Assembly: GCA_964389675.1 (NCBI GenBank)
Contig: CAYMEV010000023.1
Location: 1-53,832 of the forward strand
Length of the DNA stretch: 53,832 nucleotides
Reading direction: 5' to 3'
DNA from: CAYMEV01 sp964389675 [NCBI: uncultured Candidatus Sumerlaeota bacterium]
GTDB taxonomy: Bacteria; CAYMEV01
This document shows, one piece after another, positions 25,289 through 34,424 of the stretch. Numbering within the stretch: the stretch's first letter is position 1; the number at the start of each line of letters is the position of its first letter. The position numbers and the translations under genes are program-made. The notes beneath the pieces were generated by a model, which saw nothing but the letters and a program-made list of their open reading frames with translations, had not been told where the DNA came from and ran no database searches.

Positions 25289-26419
25289 ATGTCCTTTTTC
25301 GGCATAGTTCTTACCAGTATTGTAACATTAATGCAGCTATATGTGTCTTTCAGGTTTTACCCGCTTCCCATAAGAAAGCGCTTTATTTCCGGAAAAGGCC
25401 TTATCATCGCGTCTGTTCTTTTATGGGTTTTATTCTATATTTCCAGGGTTTACGGCGGGCATGACAGCACTCTTGAAATAATCCTTGAATTTGCGGGTAT
25501 GCACTGGATGGGAAGCATCTTTCTTATCGCTGCCGGTTTTTTTATAGCTGATATTATCACCGCATTCGGGCTTTTATTCAAAAAGCACCTGCCTGCCATA
25601 CGCACAGCAGGACTTATTACAGGCCTGATCCTCGTTTTGACCGCCCATATACAGGGTATCAGGAACCCGGTCATAAATAGTGTTGATATTTCCATAAATG
25701 GCCTTAGCGATGAGCTTCATGGGCTAAAAATTGCAGTCATAGCAGACATACACGGCGGCGAGATGCTTATAGGGCCTGCCTGGATAGAGAATATCCGGGA
25801 AAGGCTCGATATACTTCAGCCTGACATGATAGTTTTTGCCGGTGATATTTTTGAGAGGGCAAGCAGGCCTGAGGAAATGATACCCGTAATGAAGAAGTTC
25901 AGTGCCCCTCTTGGTGTCTATGCCGTAAGGGGCAACCACGACTCAAGAAGGGCAGGCAGGAGGGATGTTTTTGCAGAGATCATGGAGGGTGCAGGCACAG
26001 ATATCCTTGAAAACAGGTGGGTCAGTGTATCAGATAAACTCGTCATAGCAGGCATAAACGACCTAACCACTGCCCGGAGGCACAACGTCAGCGGGGCTTA
26101 TATGGTGAAGAATGCCCTCGAGGGCATCCCTGACAGTACCGTCATACTTCTCTCGCACACACCATGGCTCACAGGCCTTATAGCAGAGCATGAAGTGGAC
26201 CTCATGATCTCAGGGCATACACACGGAGGCCAGATCTGGCCCTTTAATTACCTGGTTCAGACAATCTATCCATATGTTGAGGGCCTGTACACCATCGGCG
26301 ATATGAAACTGTATGTAAGCAGAGGGTCAGGGACATGGGGCCCGAGAATGAGGCTCTGGAAGCCCGGTGAAATTACAATATTAAACCTCACTGAAAACAT
26401 ACCCCTTCCCCGGCAATAG
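25289..26419 (+). CDS. Membrane-anchored metallophosphoesterase (YkuE-like)
   Basis: A 376-residue protein. The frame is open back to 25196, overlapping the KamA-like gene, but the ATG at 25289 has AAGGAG six bases upstream and starts directly with a membrane helix. About four transmembrane segments occupy residues 1-125. The calcineurin-like phosphoesterase domain follows with every metal-binding motif: I-A-D-I-H-G-G, F-A-G-D-I-F-E, R-G-N-H-D-S, L-L-S-H-T-P and S-G-H-T-H-G-G-Q. The last motif is characteristic of the YkuE/UDP-DAGP-hydrolase-like branch that acts on phosphate esters at the membrane. It is probably co-transcribed with the KamA-like gene. The exact substrate is not determinable. 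Confidence 0.9.
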   Translation: MSFFGIVLTSIVTLMQLYVSFRFYPLPIRKRFISGKGLIIASVLLWVLFYISRVYGGHDSTLEIILEFAGMHWMGSIFLIAAGFFIADIITAFGLLFKKHLPAIRTAGLITGLILVLTAHIQGIRNPVINSVDISINGLSDELHGLKIAVIADIHGGEMLIGPAWIENIRERLDILQPDMIVFAGDIFERASRPEEMIPVMKKFSAPLGVYAVRGNHDSRRAGRRDVFAEIMEGAGTDILENRWVSVSDKLVIAGINDLTTARRHNVSGAYMVKNALEGIPDSTVILLSHTPWLTGLIAEHEVDLMISGHTHGGQIWPFNYLVQTIYPYVEGLYTIGDMKLYVSRGSGTWGPRMRLWKPGEITILNLTENIPLPRQ

Positions 26420-26454
26420 AATGACCTTAAAAAGGGACATACCATCTTAAATGC

Positions 26455-28620
26455 TCAGTTATCCGAAGGCTCTATGCATGCCATGGCTTCAGCATCCCCT
26501 GCAAAGACAAGAACCTCATATTCAGAAGATCCGGTCTTGTACAGTATGATATTATTAGTAAGGCTGTCGCAGACTATAAGGTCATCAAGGCTATGGCCGG
26601 TGAATTTTCCTGATAAGATGCTCTTCAGGGGGGCCATGACAAGCGATGACCATCCCTTTATATCATGGGAATAGTAGTATGTCCTTCCGGAAAATGCAAA
26701 TATGATCTCTGTCCCGCCTGCTTCCGATATATTCCCGCCTGAAACCTGATGCCCGGCATCGGGTGTCCCCCATGTGAGCCTGCTGTACTCCCATCCAAGC
26801 CCTTCCGGGTTCTGAAGCAGGTAGATCCCATAACCGTCAAACACGCATACAATGTTGTCTTCAGAATCTCCTGTTATATCGCCTGCAAGCAACTGTGAAG
26901 GGCTTACTGTCATAATGCGGTTAAAGGTCTCATCTGCAAAAGAGTAGGTATAAAGGCCCTCAATCCCCGTAAATGACAGTACAAGCTCATCCGCACCGCT
27001 TCCATCAAGGTTCCCTGAGGCTATTATATCAGCAGGGGCACTGATTATCTGTGTCCATGTCATTGTATTGTAATTCAGGATATAAAGCCCGTTACCTTCA
27101 AAGGAAGCTGTGACCTGCAGAGGCATCTTGAGGTTTGCCCTGGCAAGGGTAAAGCATGAGCTTGAACCGCCCAGATATACCCAGTTCTGGCCCTGGAACG
27201 AATACAGCCAGAGCCCGTAGCCTTCAATATCGACAACAAGGTCAGTATTTCCGTCATTTGTGATATCGCCTGCAGACATCCCACCTGAGCTGACACTGCT
27301 TAAAAGCCTGTTCCACTGTGACCCTTTTGCTTCAATGTTCTGGGGCTTCCCGGGGTCATAAGCCCAGTGCCATATGCCGGAAATCCCCGGGTAGTTAATG
27401 CTCAGAACGGCAGTAACAGCCTGCCCGAAGATATATTCATGAGCGCCGATATCATAAAAATCGCCCTCAGGCCTTAAAGTCATGTAGATATCATCTGTGA
27501 CATAAGCAGGGATATCAAGGCCTGAATCAACAACCGAAGGGACCGGCGAGGCAAGCGAAAGGTCCCCGGCAGTTACATCGGCAAACCAGGAGCCCTGTGC
27601 CCCTGTCTCATTGTACGAAACAGTGCCGGTGGCTCCATCACGTGCAGTAACAGGCCTGTTTGCAAGATTGTTCTTTATATCCACGTTTGTGGTCGATGAG
27701 AAACGGTACTCTATGCTGTTCATATAATCAATATATACAGTATTATTATATACCCTCGTATCAGGGGAGGTCTCCAGGCCAATCCCCACATCATCGAAGC
27801 TTCCGGAGCCGTCATTGTATATCATATTATTCCTTATTATCCCGCCTGTATTCGGCGATGTTCCGAGGCCGAAGCCTATTCCCCTGTCACAGTCTATTAT
27901 AAGGTTCCTTTCCACTGTATTATCGGCACAATTGTTCCAGAAATGCACGGCATGCTCCGCTGATGAACCTGACGGGCTCTTTATATGCCTGAAAACATTG
28001 TCCTTTACGATCCAGCCTTCCCCCATATGAACATCAATTCCGCCTATATAGTACTGGGGGCCGATACCAGCTGTATATTCAAAAAGACAGCACTGGACAG
28101 TGCAGTTGTCAGAACCGTCGCCCTCTGCCGTACCCTTTACCATCTGCTCATAGGTATCCTGTATCCTTACATTGTATATAAGATGCGAGTCACAGTGGGT
28201 TGCTATTGCATGATTCCCGCATTCCCTTATTGTCATATCCGCTATTACAATATCATCTCCGGCAAGGTAAAAGACATTCTCAGTCCCGGAACCGTAGTCC
28301 ATGCCGCTTCCGGTGAGTATCACAGCGTCCCTGCTGCCTGAAGCACTCCTGAATACTATATGGCTTCCGGTTATATACGGATACCAGGACTCTGTCGCAA
28401 TATGATAGTTTCCGTCAGCAATGAGCACTGTCATATTGCCTCCGCTCGAATTTGCAAGGTTAATTGCATCCTTAAGCTCCTGCACTGTTGATACATTGAC
28501 AATACTGCCGTATGTGACAGTGCATGGCTCCACAGTATTGTCAAGCACATCATTTATAGTGTTCTGGGCATAAAGGGCAGTACTGAAAATTACTGCCATG
28601 AAAAATAGTATTCTTTTCAT
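26455..28620 (-). CDS. Secreted right-handed beta-helix protein with a C-terminal FG-GAP-like propeller
   Basis: A 721-residue exported protein. The ATG at 28620 is preferred over the one 12 bases upstream because GGAGA precedes it at good spacing and a signal peptide starts there (ending A-L-Y-A-Q). Residues ~25-385 form a parallel beta-helix like pectate lyases and polysaccharide-active or adhesive proteins, with repeated short N-x-[IV] coils (D-N-V-F-R-H, N-T-V-E-R-N-L-I-I-D, G-I-I-R-N-N-M-I-Y). Residues ~410-720 form about five to six blades of FG-GAP/VCBS type with calcium-binding-like G-D-I-T-G-D and G-N-L-D-G-S-G-A-D-E-L motifs. This second module is shared with the next gene (28890-30641). 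It is likely extracellular or surface-bound. No catalytic residues could be assigned. Confidence 0.82.
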   Translation of the reverse strand: MKRILFFMAVIFSTALYAQNTINDVLDNTVEPCTVTYGSIVNVSTVQELKDAINLANSSGGNMTVLIADGNYHIATESWYPYITGSHIVFRSASGSRDAVILTGSGMDYGSGTENVFYLAGDDIVIADMTIRECGNHAIATHCDSHLIYNVRIQDTYEQMVKGTAEGDGSDNCTVQCCLFEYTAGIGPQYYIGGIDVHMGEGWIVKDNVFRHIKSPSGSSAEHAVHFWNNCADNTVERNLIIDCDRGIGFGLGTSPNTGGIIRNNMIYNDGSGSFDDVGIGLETSPDTRVYNNTVYIDYMNSIEYRFSSTTNVDIKNNLANRPVTARDGATGTVSYNETGAQGSWFADVTAGDLSLASPVPSVVDSGLDIPAYVTDDIYMTLRPEGDFYDIGAHEYIFGQAVTAVLSINYPGISGIWHWAYDPGKPQNIEAKGSQWNRLLSSVSSGGMSAGDITNDGNTDLVVDIEGYGLWLYSFQGQNWVYLGGSSSCFTLARANLKMPLQVTASFEGNGLYILNYNTMTWTQIISAPADIIASGNLDGSGADELVLSFTGIEGLYTYSFADETFNRIMTVSPSQLLAGDITGDSEDNIVCVFDGYGIYLLQNPEGLGWEYSRLTWGTPDAGHQVSGGNISEAGGTEIIFAFSGRTYYYSHDIKGWSSLVMAPLKSILSGKFTGHSLDDLIVCDSLTNNIILYKTGSSEYEVLVFAGDAEAMACIEPSDN

Positions 28621-28889
28621 GATCTTCTCCATTTCTATATATCAAGTTTAATTATAAGAATAAATATATTCCAAAAATAGATTTTATGTATTTTTTATTT
28701 TTATAAAATTTCTGCACAAATATTGAAAGATTTGAATTGTATCAAAAATTCCATCAGCAAAATACTGCTGCAGTGCAATACTGATAAAATATTCCAGTTT
28801 TCGGGATATCCCGGGTTCAGCGCTTTTATACTAAAACAGAATCAAGATCCTTCATTACAGATATTTTTTTCAGACATCGCGTTTTTTCA

Positions 28890-30641
28890 TCAGTAAGCAG
28901 CCATCGCATTCGTACCCGCATCATAGAGCAGCAACTGCCATGTGCTTAATGTCGAGTCAAAGAGGTATATATTCCCCGAAGAGGTCTCGCATGCTATCAG
29001 GTCTTCAAGCTCCTGTCCTGTGAAACTGCCTGCAATTGACCTTTTAAGGGGTGCAGATACCAGCAGTGACCATCCGGCTGAATATGAATAGCAGTATGTC
29101 CTGTTCAGATAGGTCATTATTATCTCATCGCCTGCAGTTCCTGATATATTCCCCGCTGTCATAATATGCCCTGTATCGGGGGTTCCGCATGTGATCCTGC
29201 TTACTGCAGACTGGGTTATGAGATAAAGCCCGTAACCGCTGAACGAACATGCAAGCTCATCACACCCGTCCCCGGAAACATCCCCTGCAACAGCCTGTTC
29301 CGGGGAAACACCAATGATCTTTACCCAGGTTTCTGTATCAAAGGAATAGTAATACAATCCATCAAAACCGCTGAACACTGCTGCCAGCTCATCTGTCCCG
29401 TCCCCGTTCCTGTCATAGGCAAGTACGATATCTGCCGGGACATTCATAAGGCTTGTCCAGGAAGAAAGGCTGTAATCCCATATATATAGCCCGTCGCCCC
29501 CAAATGATGCCGCGATCTTTGTCTCTCCATCCAGATCCACAAGGGCAAAATCAGCAGGTTCTCCAGTAATGGCAGTCCAGGACCCTCCGGGAGAGTAATA
29601 ATAAAGCCCGTAGCCGTCAAGGCTCGCAACAATATCCAGGTATCCGTCCCCTGTAATATCCCCTGTGAGCATTTTGCCGGCCGTTGCACTGCCCAGAAGG
29701 CAGTTCCAGCCGCCCTTTGCATCATGATCATATTCCCATATACCCATGAAAGAGGCATTCTCTATACTGACAACCGCTGATTCTGCTGATAAAGCAGTTC
29801 CGTCCCAGCCTGCTATCCTTGCAAGCATCCACCACATGGCGGCGCCTTTCAGGACACAGTTCAATGCCTGTGAGTGGGCACATGACCCGCAGGTCCCTGA
29901 TATTGACGCAAGCTCGGAAGAGGGGTTTGCAGAAAGCCAGTTTACAGCCCAGTTCCCTCCGCTGTAGTCGCAGTTATCATTACAGTATAGCTCCATATAG
30001 TTTGTAAGGCCGTCAGGGTCATAGCTTTCAATATCTGCAAAATCAAAAAGCACCTTGCCGTTTGCCTGGCAGTATGCCCTTATCTGGTCATTCCTTATGT
30101 TCAGGTTGCCGGTCTCTCCAGTACCGTCCAGATGGCCTGTCATATATATGAATGTCACATCAGGGTAATCAAGCTCAAGCTGGTTCATTGCATTAAGGTA
30201 TATATTTATCCCTTCCTCCGTATTGTCAGAGCATCCCCCGCACCATGACCACATAACTACATTCCTGTCATTATCAGGGTCATCAAGCATGGTAACTGTC
30301 TCATCCCTCCATGTGAGGTCTCCATTGTGCCCAAGGTCTCCGTAAGCCCAGGTGTCATTCAGGAATACTCCTACCTGAAGGCCGTAGGATGACATGTCAA
30401 AATCCCATATTCCCCCCAGTGCATCCTCAAATGCAGTTATCCCTGTAACCAGCTGGCTTCCGTGGGATGTATGGCCGTAGCCTATAAGAAGATCATCTTT
30501 GGCAGCCTGTATCCATGATTCAGGTATCTGTGTATAATCTGTACAGGTATGGTCAATAATGATCGCTTCCTGTGCTGAAACTGCAAAAGAAAGAAGAAAT
30601 AATGCAATGACCGCAATGCTGAAAACAGCAGAATTTTTCAT
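28890..30641 (-). CDS. Secreted SGNH-hydrolase-like protein with the same C-terminal propeller
   Basis: A 583-residue exported protein with a clear signal peptide (ending V-S-A-Q near residue 24) and AAGGAGG before the ATG. Residues ~25-285 contain I-G-Y-G-H-T-S-H-G-S-Q-L, M-W-S-W-C-G-G-C, Y-M-T-G-H-L-D-G and many cysteines (C-N-D-N-C, C-G-S-C). The pattern of Gly/Ser, Asn and His blocks resembles SGNH-type esterases, though I cannot fix the catalytic Ser. Residues ~293-583 are a propeller of blades with G-D-I-T-G-D-G-Y-L-D-I and G-D-V-S-G-D-G-C-D-E-L. They align blade by blade with the neighbouring protein, down to a shared A-M-A near the end. It is transcribed toward the beta-helix gene across a 257-base gap. 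Confidence 0.8.
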   Translation of the reverse strand: MKNSAVFSIAVIALFLLSFAVSAQEAIIIDHTCTDYTQIPESWIQAAKDDLLIGYGHTSHGSQLVTGITAFEDALGGIWDFDMSSYGLQVGVFLNDTWAYGDLGHNGDLTWRDETVTMLDDPDNDRNVVMWSWCGGCSDNTEEGINIYLNAMNQLELDYPDVTFIYMTGHLDGTGETGNLNIRNDQIRAYCQANGKVLFDFADIESYDPDGLTNYMELYCNDNCDYSGGNWAVNWLSANPSSELASISGTCGSCAHSQALNCVLKGAAMWWMLARIAGWDGTALSAESAVVSIENASFMGIWEYDHDAKGGWNCLLGSATAGKMLTGDITGDGYLDIVASLDGYGLYYYSPGGSWTAITGEPADFALVDLDGETKIAASFGGDGLYIWDYSLSSWTSLMNVPADIVLAYDRNGDGTDELAAVFSGFDGLYYYSFDTETWVKIIGVSPEQAVAGDVSGDGCDELACSFSGYGLYLITQSAVSRITCGTPDTGHIMTAGNISGTAGDEIIMTYLNRTYCYSYSAGWSLLVSAPLKRSIAGSFTGQELEDLIACETSSGNIYLFDSTLSTWQLLLYDAGTNAMAAY

Positions 30642-30663
30642 ATTGTAACCCTCCTTATCCGGG

Positions 30664-30681
30664 TTGCCTGCAGGCAGGCAA
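30664..30681 (-). promoter_or_regulatory. Inverted repeat between ypfJ-like and SGNH-like genes
   Basis: TTGCCTGC pairs with GCAGGCAA around a two-base centre, leaving a realistic stem TTGCC/GGCAA. On the minus strand it comes after the ypfJ-like stop and ~15 bases before the AAGGAGG of the next gene. It may be a weak terminator or a leader hairpin; there is no T tract. Confidence 0.35.
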
Positions 30682-30755
30682 GAATTTATTTTTAATATTT
30701 AACAATAACCTAAAAAGCTGAAAGATCAATCGGAAGAACATAAACCCCCGGATAT

Positions 30756-31613
30756 CTACCTGTATCCGAAAGCGGCGAAGGTATCCCCCTGCTGTATGTC
30801 CCCGGTCCTGTAGCCTTTCATGAACCATTCCATCCGCTGTCTGGAGGTGCCATGAGTAAAGGCATCAGGGACAACCCTTCCCGTCTGCATCTTCTGAAGC
30901 CTGTCATCCCCAACAGCAGATGCAGCATTCATGGCCTCCTCTATATCGCCCTCCTCGAGCACATTCATCATCTTATCAGCATAATGGGCAAATACCCCTG
31001 CATAGAAATCAGCCTGAAGCTCAAGGCATACCATGATCTTGTTGTACTCGACCTTGTCCATCCTGCCTCTTAAGCCCTGCACCTCGTTCATGGTTCCAAG
31101 AAGGGTCTGGACATGGTGGCCGACCTCATGGGCAATGACATAGGCCATTGCAAAATCGCCCGGGGCATTCAGCCTGTCCTTCATCTCCTTAAAGAAGCTT
31201 AAGTCTATATACACCTTCTCGTCACCGGGACAGTAAAAAGGCCCGGTTGCGGCCTGGGCAAAACCGCATGCTGAATTTACGGCGTCAGAGTACAAAACAA
31301 GCCTGGGCTTTCTGTACTGCATGCCGTTCTGAGTAAAGATCTCAGTCCAGACATCTTCAACATCAGCAAGGACTACAGAGACGAACTCTCCGAGCTCCCT
31401 GTCCTCCTGGGTAAGCACTGCAGGTTCTTCAGAGGTCACTGCTGAGGTCTGAGTGTTCTGCATGACTTTCACAACATCTTCCGGGTTCCCCCCCAGAAGC
31501 ATTACAATTACAGCAATAATAATAACTCCTATACCGCCGAACGCAGCCTTCTTTGCCTTACTGCCCCTCAGGTCCTCAACATTGTCGCTCTGTCTTCTCC
31601 CTTTCCAGCGCAT
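30756..31613 (-). CDS. ypfJ: Neutral zinc metallopeptidase (YpfJ/KPN_02809 family)
   Basis: A 285-residue protein that begins with the family-typical M-R-W-K-G-R-R-x-S-D-N-V-E-D. It has one membrane helix (residues ~24-42, A-F-G-G-I-G-V-I-I-I-A-V) and an exported catalytic domain. The zincin motif H-E-V-G-H-H lies near residue 163-168, with a downstream E-L-Q-A-D-F-Y-A-G glutamate as third ligand. The C-terminal H-G-T-S-x-Q-R-M-E-W-F-x-x-G-[YF] is a family hallmark, and the length is close to Escherichia coli YpfJ (287). The substrate of the family is not known; the enzyme presumably acts on envelope proteins. It lies between the sulfatase-like and SGNH-like genes on the same strand. Confidence 0.93.
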   Translation of the reverse strand: MRWKGRRQSDNVEDLRGSKAKKAAFGGIGVIIIAVIVMLLGGNPEDVVKVMQNTQTSAVTSEEPAVLTQEDRELGEFVSVVLADVEDVWTEIFTQNGMQYRKPRLVLYSDAVNSACGFAQAATGPFYCPGDEKVYIDLSFFKEMKDRLNAPGDFAMAYVIAHEVGHHVQTLLGTMNEVQGLRGRMDKVEYNKIMVCLELQADFYAGVFAHYADKMMNVLEEGDIEEAMNAASAVGDDRLQKMQTGRVVPDAFTHGTSRQRMEWFMKGYRTGDIQQGDTFAAFGYR

Positions 31614-31794
31614 ATCCCTCTCCTTATGATACCTTTGTGGTATTTATTTCTTGCTTTATAATTTAAATATCAATAGATAAAAAAACAAGCAATTTATGTC
31701 TTTCCTTAAAAAATTATTATTAAACACGATAAAATTGATCCTGGCTGTTCATCCGCTGTACAATGGCAACCCATAGCTTTCTTATAGACAGCTC

Positions 31795-33123
31795 TCAGTT
31801 GATATATCCCAGCGCCCTGATCCTTTCCTCAATTTCTTCATTTTCATCAGCTTCCGGGCCTGGCTCGGGATAATCATAGATATGGATATTCTGGCGCACA
31901 TAGTCCATGAGCATTTTCGAGAGCTTTTCCGCCTGTTTGGGAAAACGGCCTATAATATTCAGCCTTTCTTCAGGGTCATTGATCAGATTATATAGCTCAT
32001 GCTTCTCATCGTCATAGCTGTGAATATACTTCCATTCATCAGTGATTATACAGCGGAGGGTGCTGTCGTTCTTGCCCTCAATTTTGGCTTTCCACAGCGC
32101 TGCAAAGGCGTAGAAATCTCGCGGTTCATCAGATAGCAGTGACATGCCCTCGTACTGATCGGCATAGAAGGGTATTGAGCATATATCCAGTATTGTGGGT
32201 ACAATGTCAATTACCTGCACAGGCCTCTCTATTATCATGTTCCCGGGGAGCCGGTCATTGCAGTGCAGTATAAGCGGAACATTCAGAACCTCATTATAGA
32301 GGGTGACGCCGTGGCCTGTACCGCCATGGTCCCCGAACTCATCCCCATGGTCTGAGGTTATCAGCCACAGGGTCTCATTTTCAAAAGCCCGGTTTTTTTC
32401 AAAAAAATCATATATGGATGATATAAGATGATCCTGATATAAAACTTCAGCATCATACAGGTCAACTGCTATCTTCATTTCCTTGGGTGAAAGGTCCGTC
32501 ACTTTTCTGTTTATAAGGTTCATGGCCTTTTTTTCGATGGAAGGGTACAGCCTGTCAAGGTATTCAGGTGGCGGATAAAGAGGCTCATGGGTATCCATAT
32601 AATGGATATAGATAAAGAAGGGCTCCTCAAGCTCTCTTTCGCACATGTCCTCCACCATATTGTTCACATCTATCCCGTCACTGCTGTGTATATACCTGTA
32701 GACATGGAATCCCTGGGCAATATTATAGTTCTCCTTCAGCAGGGGATTGGCTGATACCATATAGGTATGATAGCCGTTTCCTGCAAGTATCTCTGAAATA
32801 AAATCAAGCTCTGTTGATAAGGCCATGTCCTGCCTGTATGAAGCCACCGGGTTGACCCCTGTAAGGTGAGATGCTGTTGAAGGGAATGTCCATGAGCTGT
32901 GCGCATATACAGTCCTGCACATAATACCTTCTTCTGCCAGCCTGTCCAGGAAAGGGGTTGTATCCCTGTGGTACCCGTAGCATCCTACATGGTCAGCCCT
33001 CAAGGCATCACACAGGATATATACAATATTGACCGGCTTCTTTTCCGTATTTGTCATAAGCAGGTATGCAGATATGCCTGAAATAATAATTATGGCAGCT
33101 GCCAGAGCTGTTTTCCTGAGCAT
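31795..33123 (-). CDS. Membrane-anchored sulfatase-like hydrolase (second copy)
   Basis: A 442-residue paralogue of the protein at 4603-6015. It has one N-terminal membrane helix (residues ~4-22) and an exported alkaline-phosphatase-superfamily domain. Visible motifs are I-L-C-D-A-L-R-A-D-H-V-G-C-Y-G-Y, the nucleophile region S-S-W-T-F-P-S-T-A-S-H, L-I-T-S-D-H-G-D-E-F-G-D-H-G and the terminal I-R-A-L-G-Y-I-N. As in the first copy, the formylglycine Cys/Ser and Arg are absent and Thr occupies the nucleophile position. AAAGGA lies very close to the ATG, so translation may be modest. It is upstream of the ypfJ-like gene on the same strand with 181 bases between. The substrate is unknown. Confidence 0.86.
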   Translation of the reverse strand: MLRKTALAAAIIIISGISAYLLMTNTEKKPVNIVYILCDALRADHVGCYGYHRDTTPFLDRLAEEGIMCRTVYAHSSWTFPSTASHLTGVNPVASYRQDMALSTELDFISEILAGNGYHTYMVSANPLLKENYNIAQGFHVYRYIHSSDGIDVNNMVEDMCERELEEPFFIYIHYMDTHEPLYPPPEYLDRLYPSIEKKAMNLINRKVTDLSPKEMKIAVDLYDAEVLYQDHLISSIYDFFEKNRAFENETLWLITSDHGDEFGDHGGTGHGVTLYNEVLNVPLILHCNDRLPGNMIIERPVQVIDIVPTILDICSIPFYADQYEGMSLLSDEPRDFYAFAALWKAKIEGKNDSTLRCIITDEWKYIHSYDDEKHELYNLINDPEERLNIIGRFPKQAEKLSKMLMDYVRQNIHIYDYPEPGPEADENEEIEERIRALGYIN

Positions 33124-33462
33124 TCCTTTCTATACCCTTTGCCTTCTGTTTTGCAATATATTATACAAATCCGGACATAAATCAAAAAAAATATAGATGA
33201 CCTGCCCTGTGATAAAGCAGTTTCATTCCAGGCATATTTACCAGATCATGCACGATATATTCCCATGCATTCATGGCAAAACTCTGCTGAATGGCTCAGG
33301 GGCCTCATATTAAGAGATCTGGCTGGGCAGTTATAAAAACTTCTGATTTCTCTTTTTTCTTATTTGACAATGAAGAAAAAATGGATATATTTTGCCTGAA
33401 CTTGAGATTAAAGCATTACAATCAAAAATATAATAAATTTATCGTTTTAAAGGAGTTCTTGA
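33124..33462 (+). other. Divergent intergenic region between sulfatase-like gene and tdh
   Basis: 339 bases without a supported gene. The first ~150 bases from the sulfatase-like start are AT-rich and show nothing specific. The only clear signals are the tdh promoter at 33364-33391 and the AAAGGAG site before the tdh ATG. A reading frame across 33291-33545 has no ribosome-binding site or protein-like composition. Confidence 0.6.
33364..33391 (+). promoter_or_regulatory. Sigma-70-type promoter for tdh-kbl
   Basis: Perfect TTGACA (33364-33369), 16-base spacer, TATATT (33386-33391). Transcription would begin ~65 bases before the tdh start. This is one of the two best promoter matches in the window. 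Confidence 0.65.
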
Positions 33463-34413
33463 ATGAAAAAGATTCTTATTATCGGAGCAGTAGGACAGAT
33501 CGGATCCGAGCTGACCATGAAAATGAGAGAGATCTATGGAAATGAGAATGTAATAGCTTCCACAAGGAAGACAGAACCAACCCTCAAGATCAAAGAATCC
33601 GGTCCCTTTGAATTCTTTGATGTAATGGACAGGCAGAGGCTGGGTGAGGTTGCCGACAAATACAGAATTGACCACATTATCAACATGGCGGCTATTCTTT
33701 CTGCGGTCGGCGAAAAGAACCCGATGATGGCATGGAATGTAAACATGAACGGGCTGATAAATGTTCTGGAGCTTGCACGTGAAAAAAACATGAAACAGGT
33801 GCTGATCCCCAGTTCAATAGCCGTTTTCGGCCCGGAAACCCCGAGGATAGACACGCCGCAGGAAACTGTCCTGAAACCTGCTACAATGTACGGTGTCACA
33901 AAAGTTGCCGGCGAACTGCTTGGAGACTATTATGTAAGAAGGTACGGGCTTGATGTAAGGGGCCTCAGGTACCCTGGTATCATAAGCCATGAGACCCTGC
34001 CGGGCGGGGGGACCACTGATTATGCAGTAGCGATCTATTATGACGCTGTCCAGTACAAGAAGTACACATGCTTTGTTAAGGAAAGCACAAAGCTTCCGAT
34101 GATGTATATGCCTGACTGCCTGAAAAGCACAATTGACCTCTTTGAGGCTGATTTCAGCAGACTGAAGCACCACAGCGACTTTAATGTTGCAGGCATGAGC
34201 TTTACCGTAAAAGAGATGGCAGATGAGATAAAAAAACATATCCCTGATTTCACCATAACCTATGAGCCTGATTACAGGCAGGCCATAGCAGATTCATGGC
34301 CTGAATCCATCGATGATTCTGCTGCAAGAAAAGAGTGGGGATGGAAACCCGATTATGATCTGGCCTCCATGACCAGGGACATGCTTGAGCAATTAAGAAA
34401 AAAACTAAAATAA
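33463..34413 (+). CDS. tdh: L-threonine 3-dehydrogenase, short-chain (epimerase-like) type
   Basis: A 316-residue cytoplasmic NAD-dependent enzyme that oxidises L-threonine to 2-amino-3-ketobutyrate. It starts with the dinucleotide-binding G-A-V-G-Q-I-G-S-E-L (residues 7-16), continues with the N-M-A-A-I-L-S-A-V-G-E stretch, and has the catalytic Y-G-V-T-K near residue 144-148 and R-Y-P-G-[IV]-I typical of SDR-type threonine dehydrogenases. These differ from the zinc-dependent alcohol-dehydrogenase-type Tdh of Escherichia coli. AAAGGAG supports the start. kbl follows 11 bases later with its own AAGGAG, so the two form a threonine-to-glycine operon under the promoter at 33364-33391. The pairing with kbl makes the assignment strong. 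Confidence 0.93.
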   Translation: MKKILIIGAVGQIGSELTMKMREIYGNENVIASTRKTEPTLKIKESGPFEFFDVMDRQRLGEVADKYRIDHIINMAAILSAVGEKNPMMAWNVNMNGLINVLELAREKNMKQVLIPSSIAVFGPETPRIDTPQETVLKPATMYGVTKVAGELLGDYYVRRYGLDVRGLRYPGIISHETLPGGGTTDYAVAIYYDAVQYKKYTCFVKESTKLPMMYMPDCLKSTIDLFEADFSRLKHHSDFNVAGMSFTVKEMADEIKKHIPDFTITYEPDYRQAIADSWPESIDDSAARKEWGWKPDYDLASMTRDMLEQLRKKLK

Positions 34414-34424
34414 GGAGCATAAAT

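Noticed and set aside
33291-33545. Open frame of 84 codons across the tdh promoter and start
   Set aside because: It overlaps the promoter and the tdh coding region in another frame and has no translation signal.
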